A stretch of DNA of 64,000 nt. Source: Limosilactobacillus difficilis. GTDB taxonomy: Bacteria; Bacillota; Bacilli; Lactobacillales; Lactobacillaceae. This document shows, piece by piece, positions 54,735-63,134 of the stretch (position 1 is its first letter; the number at the start of each line of letters is the position of its first letter). The position numbers and the translations under genes were made by a program. The stretch lies in assembly GCF_947387495.1 (NCBI RefSeq), contig NZ_CANDNU010000001.1, positions 1-64,000 on the forward strand, read 5' to 3'. The notes under the pieces were generated by a model. The model saw nothing but the letters and a program-made list of their open reading frames with translations, made no database searches and had not been told where the DNA came from.

Positions 54735-55558
54735 TCACAGTAGGAACGTTAACGCATCGTTTTGAACGTTTTGCTTCGCCGCAACTCGCTGAGTCTTGGG
54801 ATCACGTTGGTTTACAGTTGGGTTCTTTAAGTCAGCCGGTCAGGCGGGTCCTCGTGACCCTCGATGTCCGGCCCCAGGTGATCGCTGAGGCCAAGCGTCG
54901 CGGGGTTCAATTGATCTTTTCCCATCATCCCCTGATGTTTCATCCGGCCCGCGACCTTGACCTGGCCAATCCGCAGAATCAAATGTACAAAGACTTGATG
55001 GCTAATGACATCACAGTCTACTCGGCTCACACCAACTTGGACATGGCTAATGAGGGGATGAACGACTGGCTTGCTGCTGATCTCGGTCTCAAAAACGTTG
55101 AGCACCTTGACGACAGCGCTGTCGACCCGAACACCAACTTAGCGGTCAGCCTCGGCCGGGTGGGCGATTTGCCAGAAGCGATGAGTGTTGATAGCTTTAA
55201 CCAGTATTGTCTGCAGCATTTCGACCTTCAAGGGCTGCGTTATAGTTACAACGAGTCTGATGCGAAAAAGAAGGTCCGTCGGGTTGCTGTTATTGGGGGT
55301 TCAGCTGCGAAATACTTCCCACTTGCTTTGGCAAAACACGCTGACGCCTTTGTGACCGGTGACGTTAGCTACCACATTGCCCAGGATATGCAGATTAATC
55401 ACCTGCTGCTTGTTGATCCTGGTCACCATGTCGAGGTCACAATGGTTGATGGCCTGGCAAAACTCCTGCTAAAATGGAATCAGGAAGAAGAGTGGGGAAT
55501 TGATGTTGTCAAGTCTGAAGTGAACACGGAGCCTTTTCACTTTTTGACCAAAGTATAA
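54731..55558 (+). CDS. Nif3-like dinuclear metal-centre protein
   Basis: The 275-aa protein belongs to the Nif3/YqfO group, which forms hexameric rings with two metals per subunit. Metal ligands are in FSHHPLMFHP, SAHTNLDMAN and the C-terminal DPGHHVEV. The N-terminal ESWDHVGLQLG is diagnostic. GTP cyclohydrolase-like or regulatory roles are listed for homologues, but the function is unsettled. It is translationally coupled to trmK (ATGA-type overlap), an association conserved across Firmicutes. Confidence 0.93.
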   Translation: MITVGTLTHRFERFASPQLAESWDHVGLQLGSLSQPVRRVLVTLDVRPQVIAEAKRRGVQLIFSHHPLMFHPARDLDLANPQNQMYKDLMANDITVYSAHTNLDMANEGMNDWLAADLGLKNVEHLDDSAVDPNTNLAVSLGRVGDLPEAMSVDSFNQYCLQHFDLQGLRYSYNESDAKKKVRRVAVIGGSAAKYFPLALAKHADAFVTGDVSYHIAQDMQINHLLLVDPGHHVEVTMVDGLAKLLLKWNQEEEWGIDVVKSEVNTEPFHFLTKV

Positions 55559-55576
55559 GTCCACGAGGTGAGTAAG

Positions 55577-56830
55577 ATGGCAAAATATGCAGAGTTACTA
55601 CCACGTTTTCTTAAATACGTGCGGGTCGAGACTCGTTCGGATCCCGAAAGTTCGACGATTCCTTCAACCCCTAAGGAGACTGCTTTTTTACAGCGGTTAG
55701 CGACTGAACTCCAGGACATAGGGCTTAGTGACGTACGCATTAACCCCAAGAATTCTTATTTACTAGCAACGATTCCCAGCAATCTGGGTGAATCCAGCAA
55801 GATCCCGACCATTGGTTTTTTAGCTCATATTGACACCGCTGATTTTAATGCTCATGGGGTCAATCCGCAGGTAGTCAAAAGCTATGACGGGCATTCGAAG
55901 ATTCCGTTGGGGAAGAATGGCCAATATCAGCTCGACCCCGCTGAATTTCCGGCTTTAAAAAATTATGCTGGTCAAACCCTTATTACGACCGATGGCACTA
56001 CTTTATTAGGTGCTGATGATAAAGCTGGAGTCGCTGAAATTGTCACGATGGCGGAGTACCTGATGGCTCATCCAGAAATTAAGCACGGAACTATCCGGAT
56101 TGGCTTGAGCCCGGACGAAGAGATTGGGACGGGAGCCGATCATTTCGACGTGACAGATTTTAATGCTGATTTTGCCTTCACGGTGGATGCCGGGCCGCTT
56201 GGCGAACTGGAATACGAAACCTTCAACGCGGCTGCCGCGACGATTGACATTGCAGGCAAGGATGTGCACACGGCTGTTGCCAAAGGGGCGATGGTCAACG
56301 CCATTCAACTGGCGATCGACTTGCATGAATTATTGCCTGAACACGACCGCGCTGAACGGACTGAAGGGCGAGAAGGCTTCTATCATCTTTACCGCCTGGA
56401 TGGGACGGTTGACCATGCGACGATGAAGTATTTAATTCGTGATCATGATAAAGCCATTTTTGAGGATCGCAAACAGCACTTAAGGGCGGTAGTGGACCGG
56501 ATTAACCAGCGCTGCGGCGCTGACCGGGTTCATTTGACTCTTCGCGACCAGTATTACAATATGCGGGAGGTCCTCGAAAAGCACATGGATGTGGTGGAGC
56601 TGGCCAAGGCCGCGATGGAAGATCTTGGGATTAAACCCGTCATCTACCCGGTGCGGGGTGGTACGGACGGTTCAACGATTAGCTTCATGGGTTTGCCAAC
56701 GCCAAACCTGTTTGCTGGTGGAGAAAACATGCATTCACGCTACGAGTATGTTTCACTGCAAACGATGGAAGCAGCTCTCGATGTTCTCCTGAAGATCAAT
56801 GCACTGAACGTCGAAAACCATATTAAATAA
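55577..56830 (+). CDS. pepT: Tripeptide aminopeptidase (peptidase T)
   Basis: PepT removes the N-terminal residue from tripeptides in the cytosol. M20 zinc ligands are seen in FLAHIDTADF, LLGADDKAGVAEI and SPDEEIGTGADHFD; VRGGTDGSTISFMGLPTPN lies near the C terminus. The length is 417 aa from the ATG at 55577. GAGGTGA (55564-55570) lies 6 nt upstream; the GTG at 55568 overlaps that site. A strong terminator follows. Confidence 0.96.
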   Translation: MAKYAELLPRFLKYVRVETRSDPESSTIPSTPKETAFLQRLATELQDIGLSDVRINPKNSYLLATIPSNLGESSKIPTIGFLAHIDTADFNAHGVNPQVVKSYDGHSKIPLGKNGQYQLDPAEFPALKNYAGQTLITTDGTTLLGADDKAGVAEIVTMAEYLMAHPEIKHGTIRIGLSPDEEIGTGADHFDVTDFNADFAFTVDAGPLGELEYETFNAAAATIDIAGKDVHTAVAKGAMVNAIQLAIDLHELLPEHDRAERTEGREGFYHLYRLDGTVDHATMKYLIRDHDKAIFEDRKQHLRAVVDRINQRCGADRVHLTLRDQYYNMREVLEKHMDVVELAKAAMEDLGIKPVIYPVRGGTDGSTISFMGLPTPNLFAGGENMHSRYEYVSLQTMEAALDVLLKINALNVENHIK

Positions 56831-56864
56831 AAAAACTGCCGCGTTTGAATCGCGGCAGTTTTAA
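56831..56864. terminator. Bidirectional terminator between pepT and DUF2929 gene
   Basis: AAAAACTGCCGCG (56831-56843) pairs with CGCGGCAGTTTT (56851-56862) around a 7-nt loop, with A and T tracts on the two sides. Confidence 0.9.
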
Positions 56865-56877
56865 ATTCTAAATCAGA

Positions 56878-57081
56878 TTAATTGTCTTGACGATGTGGGT
56901 CGGCGTGACCAGTAATCCAGCTGATGAGGTTAACTGCGATTAAACCGACAATGATTGCGACAATCCCGTCAAACAGGTATTGCGGTTGGACGCCTTCGAG
57001 CTGGGCGGTAATGTAAGTCAATACCTCACCAAGCAGGAAAGCCCAAAAGGCAACGATGACGTTTTGAATAAGCCACTTCAT
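56878..57081 (-). CDS. DUF2929 family small membrane protein
   Basis: This 67-aa protein has two membrane spans (residues 4-22 and 38-57) joined by a short loop. The start MKWLIQNVIVAFWAFLLGEV is typical of the YjzD/DUF2929 family, whose function is unknown. The start is placed at the ATG with first base 57081, where the family begins; a longer frame from 57105 includes its own ribosome site (GGAGTGAGGAGC). It is divergent from dnaE, as is common in lactobacilli. A minus-strand TACAAT at 57111-57116 with TG before it may be the -10. Confidence 0.85.
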   Translation of the reverse strand: MKWLIQNVIVAFWAFLLGEVLTYITAQLEGVQPQYLFDGIVAIIVGLIAVNLISWITGHADPHRQDN

Positions 57082-57184
57082 GCTCCTCACTCCTCTACTT
57101 GTCAAAACTATTGTACCATATTGACAGTGACCATTAAAATTTTTTGTAAAAAGTGGGGGAAAATGACGAAAGGAAGGTTTTGGA

Positions 57185-60100
57185 ATGAATTTCGTGCCAT
57201 TACAAGTAACAGGTACTTATACGCTGCTGCAAAGCACTATTGCGCCGGCCAAACTAGCCCAAGCTGCCAAAAAACGCGGCTACAGTGCGGTAGCGATGAC
57301 GGACGTGAACGTGATGTATGGAACCGTGAAATTCTTCCACGCTGCGCAAAGTGTCGGCATCAAACCACTCCTCGGTTTGCAAATAGCGGTTGCTATCAAT
57401 GATGTCGACGGGCACACCCTTCCGCTGGTTATCCTAGCGCGCGACCAACAAGGCTACCGGAACCTGATGATGCTGTCGAGTCTGCTTCAGACCAAGACAG
57501 ATAACCAGCCGTTAAATGTTGATCAAATATTGCCCTTTACGAGGGGCCTGTTTGTCATCATTGCTGCCAGTAATAACGTTGGCTTAGCATGTGGGCCGGA
57601 AGCCAAAAGTGATTTGCTGGCTCAATTGTCCCAAGGCTTGTCTACTGGTCAGCTCTTACAGGGGATTAATCCTTATTGTTCGCCGATTCTGCAGACGACG
57701 CTAAAGGAAATTGCCAAGCGTTATCAATTGCCGCTAGTGGGGATGTCAAATGTCAGTTACCTTAATGCGGAGGATGCTTTTGCAACTAAGGTACTCAAAG
57801 CGATTGGTAACGGACAAACGATCGTTGACCCTTTGCATAGCAGCCAGGAGTCCGGTCAGCATTATTTGCGGCCCGTGGCCGAAGAAATTGCCGCCTACCA
57901 AAAGGCTGGCCTCGGTGCGGCGGCGGCAAAAACCGCTGAGATTGCGGATGCCTGTCAGGCCACGGTGGAGCTCAAAGCACCCGTTTTGCCTCATTTTCAC
58001 AATGAAGAAGGATTAAGCTCAGCTCAATACTTGCGGCAGTTGTGCGAAAAGGGGCTCGCGAAGCGGCCGCTCGCGGCCGGGCAAACCCGGGCAGACTACC
58101 AAAAACGATTGAATTATGAGTTAAAGATTATTCATCAGTTAGGCTTCGATGACTATTTTCTGATTGAATGGGATGTGATGCGCTTTGCCCACCAGCAGAA
58201 GATTACCACGGGACCGGGACGAGGGTCAGCGAGTGGTTCGCTGGTCGCCTATGTTTTGGCAATCACTGAAGTGGACCCCCTCGAATATGACTTGCTCTTC
58301 GAGCGGTTTTTAAATCCAGAACGGCAGCAAATGCCGGATATTGACTTGGATTTGCCAGATAACCGTCGCCAGGAAGTTTTGCAGTACCTGCACCAAAAGT
58401 ATGGTCATAAGCGGATGGCACAGATTATTACTTTCGGCACTGAAAAGACCAAACAGGTAATTCGTGACGTGGCCCGTGCTTTTGGCCTTCCCCAATACAG
58501 CCAGGCCGACTGGAGCGCCGCCATCCCACGAGAACACAACATTACTTTGCACCAGGCTTATCAGCAGTCCCAACGTTTTCGTAATTTTGTTGCTGACAGT
58601 CCACTTAATCAATTGCTTTACCAGACGGCATTGCGGCTCGAGGGGCTGCCGCGCAACCAGTCGACTCATGCGGCGGGGATTGTCCTGGCAGAGGCGCCGC
58701 TGCGTGATACGGTTCCACTAGAAACTGGCAGTGACGGAATGCTGATGACCCAGTATGACAAAAATGCCGTCGAAGAAGTCGGCTTGCTGAAAATGGACTT
58801 TTTAGGTTTACGCAATTTAACGATCGTCGATAACACGGTGCGTCAAGTTCGCCGTCAGCAGCCTGATTTTGACCTAAACCAGATTGATCTTAATGATCCT
58901 AGTGTTCTCAAAATGTTTCAGCAGGGTGCTACCAGTGGAGTATTTCAGTTTGAATCCCGGGGAATTCGGCAGGTGTTGGTGTCCCTGCATCCTGATTCCT
59001 TTAATGATATTGTAGCGGTTATCGCGCTTTACCGGCCGGGACCGATGGAAAACATTGCCCACTACATTGCTCGGAAGAAAGGACAGGAAAAAGTCAGCCT
59101 GCCTGATTCTCGTTTGCGGCCAATTTTGGCGCCTACCTATGGTATTTTGGTCTACCAAGAACAGGTCATGCAGGTTGCCAGTGTGATGGCCGGCTTTACA
59201 ATGGGTGAAGCGGATTTGCTGCGGCGGGCGATGAGCAAGAAAAAACAGGCAACGATGGAGAAAATGCGGAGTCAATTTATCAGAGGGGCCGTTAAGAAGG
59301 GAACTGATGAATCGACGGCTAGCCGGGTCTTTGATTACATCGACCAGTTTGCTAACTATGGCTTCAACCATTCCCACGCGGTGGCTTATGCTAAACTAGC
59401 TTTTGAAATTGCTTATTTGAAGCTCCACGCCGGTCCGGCTTTCTTCACCGCTTTGATGAGTGATACTAGTGATGTAAAAAAACTTCGTGATTATGTCGAG
59501 GCCGCGCGCCGCGTAGGAGTTCATGTCAGTGGGCCGCGAATTAACCAGAGCGAATTGAGTTTTCATCTAATCGACACAACGATTTATTTTGGCCTCGCCA
59601 ATATCAAAGGGATGCGTCGCGACATGGCACAGGCCCTTATCGAGGAACGGACGGCAAACGGGCCGTACCGAGATTTACCAAACTTTTTGAACCGGATTGC
59701 TGCTCAATGGCGGAAGGTTGAACCACTCAAGGCTTTAATTTTAGCCGGTTGTTTTGATGGACTTGGCTATAATCGCAAAGAGATGGTGACAGCCCTGCCT
59801 GACTTAATTAGTGGGGCTGAGCTTGGTTTAAACCACCTTGACTTGGGAGATAGTTTGACGACTACGATCAGTTCCTGCCCTGAATTTTCGCTAACGGAAC
59901 GGCTCAATCAGGAACAAGAAGCACTGGGGGTTTATCTTTCTGGTCACCCCACAGATCAATATCAGCAGCTGGCCGAATATATTGGTGCCATTCCAATTAA
60001 GGAACTGGGGGCTACTGGGCGGGCTACAGTGGTCGCGTACGTTATGAAAGTGAAACGAATTACGACTCGTAAAAGGCAGCAACGAATGGCCTTTATTAGT

Positions 60101-60541
60101 GTCAGCGACGCAACTGGTCAGCTGGACCTCACCCTGTTTCCTAAACAGTACCAACAATTTGAACCGGTATTAGATCAAAATCGGGTGTTGGTAGTGTCGG
60201 GGCACCTCGAACAACGAGAACGTGGCTTGCAATTAGTAGTTGAACAGATGCAATCAGCCCGCCTGCTCAAGCAGCAGCTAGTTGACCATGTAGTGGATCG
60301 GTGGGCTGTTCAGGTGGTGAACGGTTTGATGACGCCCCAGGTTAATAAAATCTTGGACAGATTGTCCCAGGTCCATCCCGGCCCCGCTAGGGTGGTGGTT
60401 TATTATCCAGACTTGCACCAGCAATTTTTACAACCCAAGCAGCAATCCTTAGCGACGGACCAGCGCACCCGTGCCGCATTGAATGATGCCTTTGGCAGTG
60501 CCAATGTTTTCTTGCAACGTTTGAAAGCTGGAAGCCGGTAA
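57185..60541 (+). CDS. dnaE: DNA polymerase III subunit alpha (DnaE)
   Basis: DnaE extends RNA primers before hand-over to PolC in Firmicutes. The 1118-aa length matches the DnaE1 type. The N-terminal PHP domain is degenerate: both first-motif histidines are replaced (FVPLQVTGTYTLL, Pro5 and Thr9). The C-family polymerase core has GPGRGSASGSLVAYVLAI and the catalytic acidic motif MPDIDLDLPDNRR, then GNFAGY-like text reading FANYGFNHSHAVAYAKLAF. A helix-hairpin-helix region and an OB fold (about 950-1060) close the protein. GGAAGG lies before the ATG. The next gene is pyk, 153 nt away. Confidence 0.97.
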   Translation: MNFVPLQVTGTYTLLQSTIAPAKLAQAAKKRGYSAVAMTDVNVMYGTVKFFHAAQSVGIKPLLGLQIAVAINDVDGHTLPLVILARDQQGYRNLMMLSSLLQTKTDNQPLNVDQILPFTRGLFVIIAASNNVGLACGPEAKSDLLAQLSQGLSTGQLLQGINPYCSPILQTTLKEIAKRYQLPLVGMSNVSYLNAEDAFATKVLKAIGNGQTIVDPLHSSQESGQHYLRPVAEEIAAYQKAGLGAAAAKTAEIADACQATVELKAPVLPHFHNEEGLSSAQYLRQLCEKGLAKRPLAAGQTRADYQKRLNYELKIIHQLGFDDYFLIEWDVMRFAHQQKITTGPGRGSASGSLVAYVLAITEVDPLEYDLLFERFLNPERQQMPDIDLDLPDNRRQEVLQYLHQKYGHKRMAQIITFGTEKTKQVIRDVARAFGLPQYSQADWSAAIPREHNITLHQAYQQSQRFRNFVADSPLNQLLYQTALRLEGLPRNQSTHAAGIVLAEAPLRDTVPLETGSDGMLMTQYDKNAVEEVGLLKMDFLGLRNLTIVDNTVRQVRRQQPDFDLNQIDLNDPSVLKMFQQGATSGVFQFESRGIRQVLVSLHPDSFNDIVAVIALYRPGPMENIAHYIARKKGQEKVSLPDSRLRPILAPTYGILVYQEQVMQVASVMAGFTMGEADLLRRAMSKKKQATMEKMRSQFIRGAVKKGTDESTASRVFDYIDQFANYGFNHSHAVAYAKLAFEIAYLKLHAGPAFFTALMSDTSDVKKLRDYVEAARRVGVHVSGPRINQSELSFHLIDTTIYFGLANIKGMRRDMAQALIEERTANGPYRDLPNFLNRIAAQWRKVEPLKALILAGCFDGLGYNRKEMVTALPDLISGAELGLNHLDLGDSLTTTISSCPEFSLTERLNQEQEALGVYLSGHPTDQYQQLAEYIGAIPIKELGATGRATVVAYVMKVKRITTRKRQQRMAFISVSDATGQLDLTLFPKQYQQFEPVLDQNRVLVVSGHLEQRERGLQLVVEQMQSARLLKQQLVDHVVDRWAVQVVNGLMTPQVNKILDRLSQVHPGPARVVVYYPDLHQQFLQPKQQSLATDQRTRAALNDAFGSANVFLQRLKAGSR

Positions 60542-60694
60542 AGTGCCGGTCTAACGAAAGCGCTTTTATTATCTAAATTGTGATTGCTGGGTGAAAATGG
60601 TAGAACAATGTGTTCAAAAAGTGGTATGATTTAGCTGTGTTCGGTGATGAGCAATTACCGATTAACGTATCAACATAAAGGAGAGATGTCACTG

Positions 60695-62113
60695 ATGAAG
60701 AAGACAAAGATTGTCAGCACACTGGGTCCTGCCAGCACTGATGTCGACACAATTGTGAAGTTAATTAACGCGGGTGCAAATATTTTCCGGTTTAATTTCT
60801 CACACGGTGATCATCCGGAACACTTAGGTCGGATGCAAAATGTTCACAAGGCTGAAAAAATCACCGGTAAGCGTGTCGGAATCATGCTGGATACCAAAGG
60901 TGCTGAAATCCGGACTACTGTTCAAAAGGACGGTAAGATTGAATTCCACACTGGCGATAAGTTGCGGATTTCGATGGATGATTCCCTGGAAGGGACCAAG
61001 GACAAGATCGCGGTTACCTATCCTGGTCTTTATGATGACACCCACGTCGGCGGTCACGTTCTAGTAGACGATGGTCTGCTTGACTTCAAGATTATCGAAA
61101 AAGACGATGCCAACAAAGAACTGGTAACGGTGGCCGAAAACGATGGAGTGATGGGTTCACGTAAGGGTGTCAACGCTCCTGGCGTTTCAATCAACCTGCC
61201 TGGGATCACCAAGAAGGACTCAGATGACATTCGCTTCGGTTGTGACAATGGGATCAACTACATTTCCGCTTCCTTTGTTCGGAAGCCGCAGGATGTCCTG
61301 GATATTCGGGCACTGCTTAAGGAAAAGAACATGGAAGATGTTCAAATCTTCCCAAAGATTGAATCTCAAGAAGGAATCAACAACTTTGACGAAATCATCA
61401 AGGTTTCTGATGGGCTGATGGTTGCGCGTGGTGACATGGGTGTTGAAATTCCAGCTGAAAACGTTCCGCTGGTTCAAAAGACCCTGATTCGCAAGTGCAA
61501 CTTGTTAGGCAAGCCGGTTATTACGGCTACCCAAATGCTGGATTCGATGCAAGAGAACCCACGGCCAACTCGGGCTGAAGTTTCTGACGTTGCCAACTCG
61601 ATCTTTGACGGGACTGACGCTACGATGCTGTCTGGTGAAAGTGCCAACGGGGACTACCCAGTTGAATCAGTTGCCACGATGAACCGGATTGACATTAAGG
61701 CTGAGGGTCGTCTGAAGGAATTCGGGACCGAAACCTTTGACTTTGACACTTCCAACGTCACCGAATCAATTGGTTCTGCGGTTAAGACTGCTGCTGACGA
61801 ATTGAACATCCACACGATTGTTGCTGCGACGGCCAGCGGCTACACTGCCCGGATGATTTCTAAGTATCGTCCAGATGCTGATATCGTGGCGATGACCTTT
61901 ACTGACCGGGTTGCACTTGGTCTGATGGTTAACTGGGGTGTTCAACCGATCGTAGTTGACAAGCCAGCTAACACTGACGAAATGTTTAAGCGGGCTGGTG
62001 AAGAAGCTGTTAAGCGCGGCTTTGCCAAAAAGGGTGACCAGATCATCGTCGTTGCCGGGGTTCCAGTTGGCACTCCAGGGACGACTAACACGATGCGGAT
62101 TCAACGCGTCTAA
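60695..62113 (+). CDS. pyk: Pyruvate kinase
   Basis: Pyk converts phosphoenolpyruvate and ADP to pyruvate and ATP. The N terminus MKKTKIVSTLGPAS, the catalytic-site LDTKGAEIRT, the signature IFPKIESQEGINNFDEI and the Mg-binding MVARGDMGVEIP are clear. At 472 aa it ends after the C domain and lacks the extra PEP-utilizer domain found in the ~585-aa enzymes of bacilli and many lactobacilli. The ATG at 60695 matches the family; the ATG at 60686 is only 2 nt from AAGGAG (60678-60683), so up to three more residues are possible. pfkA is not in front of it. Confidence 0.95.
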   Translation: MKKTKIVSTLGPASTDVDTIVKLINAGANIFRFNFSHGDHPEHLGRMQNVHKAEKITGKRVGIMLDTKGAEIRTTVQKDGKIEFHTGDKLRISMDDSLEGTKDKIAVTYPGLYDDTHVGGHVLVDDGLLDFKIIEKDDANKELVTVAENDGVMGSRKGVNAPGVSINLPGITKKDSDDIRFGCDNGINYISASFVRKPQDVLDIRALLKEKNMEDVQIFPKIESQEGINNFDEIIKVSDGLMVARGDMGVEIPAENVPLVQKTLIRKCNLLGKPVITATQMLDSMQENPRPTRAEVSDVANSIFDGTDATMLSGESANGDYPVESVATMNRIDIKAEGRLKEFGTETFDFDTSNVTESIGSAVKTAADELNIHTIVAATASGYTARMISKYRPDADIVAMTFTDRVALGLMVNWGVQPIVVDKPANTDEMFKRAGEEAVKRGFAKKGDQIIVVAGVPVGTPGTTNTMRIQRV

Positions 62114-62135
62114 ATTGAATTTCGATCACAAATTT

Positions 62136-62166
62136 AGAACTGAGACTCGCTCTCAGTTCTTTTTTT
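62136..62166 (+). terminator. Terminator of pyk
   Basis: AGAACTGAGA (62136-62145) pairs perfectly with TCTCAGTTCT (62151-62160) around 5 nt, followed by seven T. Confidence 0.92.
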
Positions 62167-62255
62167 ATGGGCCAACTTGGTTTTTACTGGCGACGCGTGT
62201 AAAATAAAGTGATTGTAAAACAAAAGCGACAACAAGTTTTGCAGGAGGTAGGCAA

Positions 62256-63134
62256 ATGAATCAGTCACTGGGGAAAGTGGTTTCGGCCGTGATGATCGAC
62301 GAAAACGAACAGGACTATTTTGTTCAACCGGCTCGTAATGGGCAGACTTACCGGCTGCCAAAGGGAGAAAGCCCGCAGGTTTTGCACATTGGGGGTTCTG
62401 TCCGGGGCTTTGTTTACGAAAATGAAAAGCATCAACTTCAGATGACCTGCCAGCATATTCCCACGGTGCAAGTGGATCACTATGACTTTGGTCACGTGGT
62501 CCGGGTTCGCCGGGATCTGGGGGTCTTCGTCGACATTGGCCTGCCCAATAAGGACATCGTGGTGTCCAAGGATGATCTGCCGGCACAGAAGGAATTGTGG
62601 CCCCAAGTAGATGATCGGCTGATGATTGCCCTGAAAGTAGACCGCAAGGATCGGCTATGGGGTCAATTGGCTGACGAAGACCTCTTTATGACGATTGCCA
62701 AAAAGCCGGATCGTCATTTGATGAACCACAATGTCAAGGGCACCGTGATTCGGTTGAAGATCACTGGCACCCACATCCTGACTGACGATTATCAGCTGGG
62801 TTTCGTCCACCCGAGTGAACGCGACCGTGAACCGCGACTGGGTGAGCACGTTTCTGGGCGAGTAATCGGCCTGTCAGCGCACGGCAGCTTGAACCTGTCC
62901 CTGAAGCCACGGGCCTATGAGGCCATCGGTGATGATGCGCAGATGCTGTTGGTGATGCTGCAACATAACGTCAACGCTGAGCTGCCTTTTACCGATAAGA
63001 GCGATCCTGCTGCCATCCGGCAGGAGTTTGGCATTAGCAAGGGACAGTTTAAACGGGCGGTCGGTCACCTGATGAAGGCCGGCTTGGTTAAAGAAGAGGA
63101 CGGCATGCTAAAGCTGCTTCAAGCTGGTGACTAA
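62256..63134 (+). CDS. cvfB: S1 RNA-binding protein CvfB/YitL family
   Basis: This 292-aa protein belongs to the CvfB family, RNA-binding proteins with three S1-type OB folds and a C-terminal winged helix. S1 segments are visible around GSVRGFVYENEKHQLQMTC, VVRVRRDLGVFVDIGLPNKD and GRVIGLSAHGSLNLSLKPRA; the winged helix lies in IRQEFGISKGQFKRAVGHL. In staphylococci CvfB affects virulence gene expression; here the role is unknown. GCAGGAGGTAGGC is a strong ribosome site. It ends in TAATG, overlapping xerD by one base. Confidence 0.93.
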   Translation: MNQSLGKVVSAVMIDENEQDYFVQPARNGQTYRLPKGESPQVLHIGGSVRGFVYENEKHQLQMTCQHIPTVQVDHYDFGHVVRVRRDLGVFVDIGLPNKDIVVSKDDLPAQKELWPQVDDRLMIALKVDRKDRLWGQLADEDLFMTIAKKPDRHLMNHNVKGTVIRLKITGTHILTDDYQLGFVHPSERDREPRLGEHVSGRVIGLSAHGSLNLSLKPRAYEAIGDDAQMLLVMLQHNVNAELPFTDKSDPAAIRQEFGISKGQFKRAVGHLMKAGLVKEEDGMLKLLQAGD

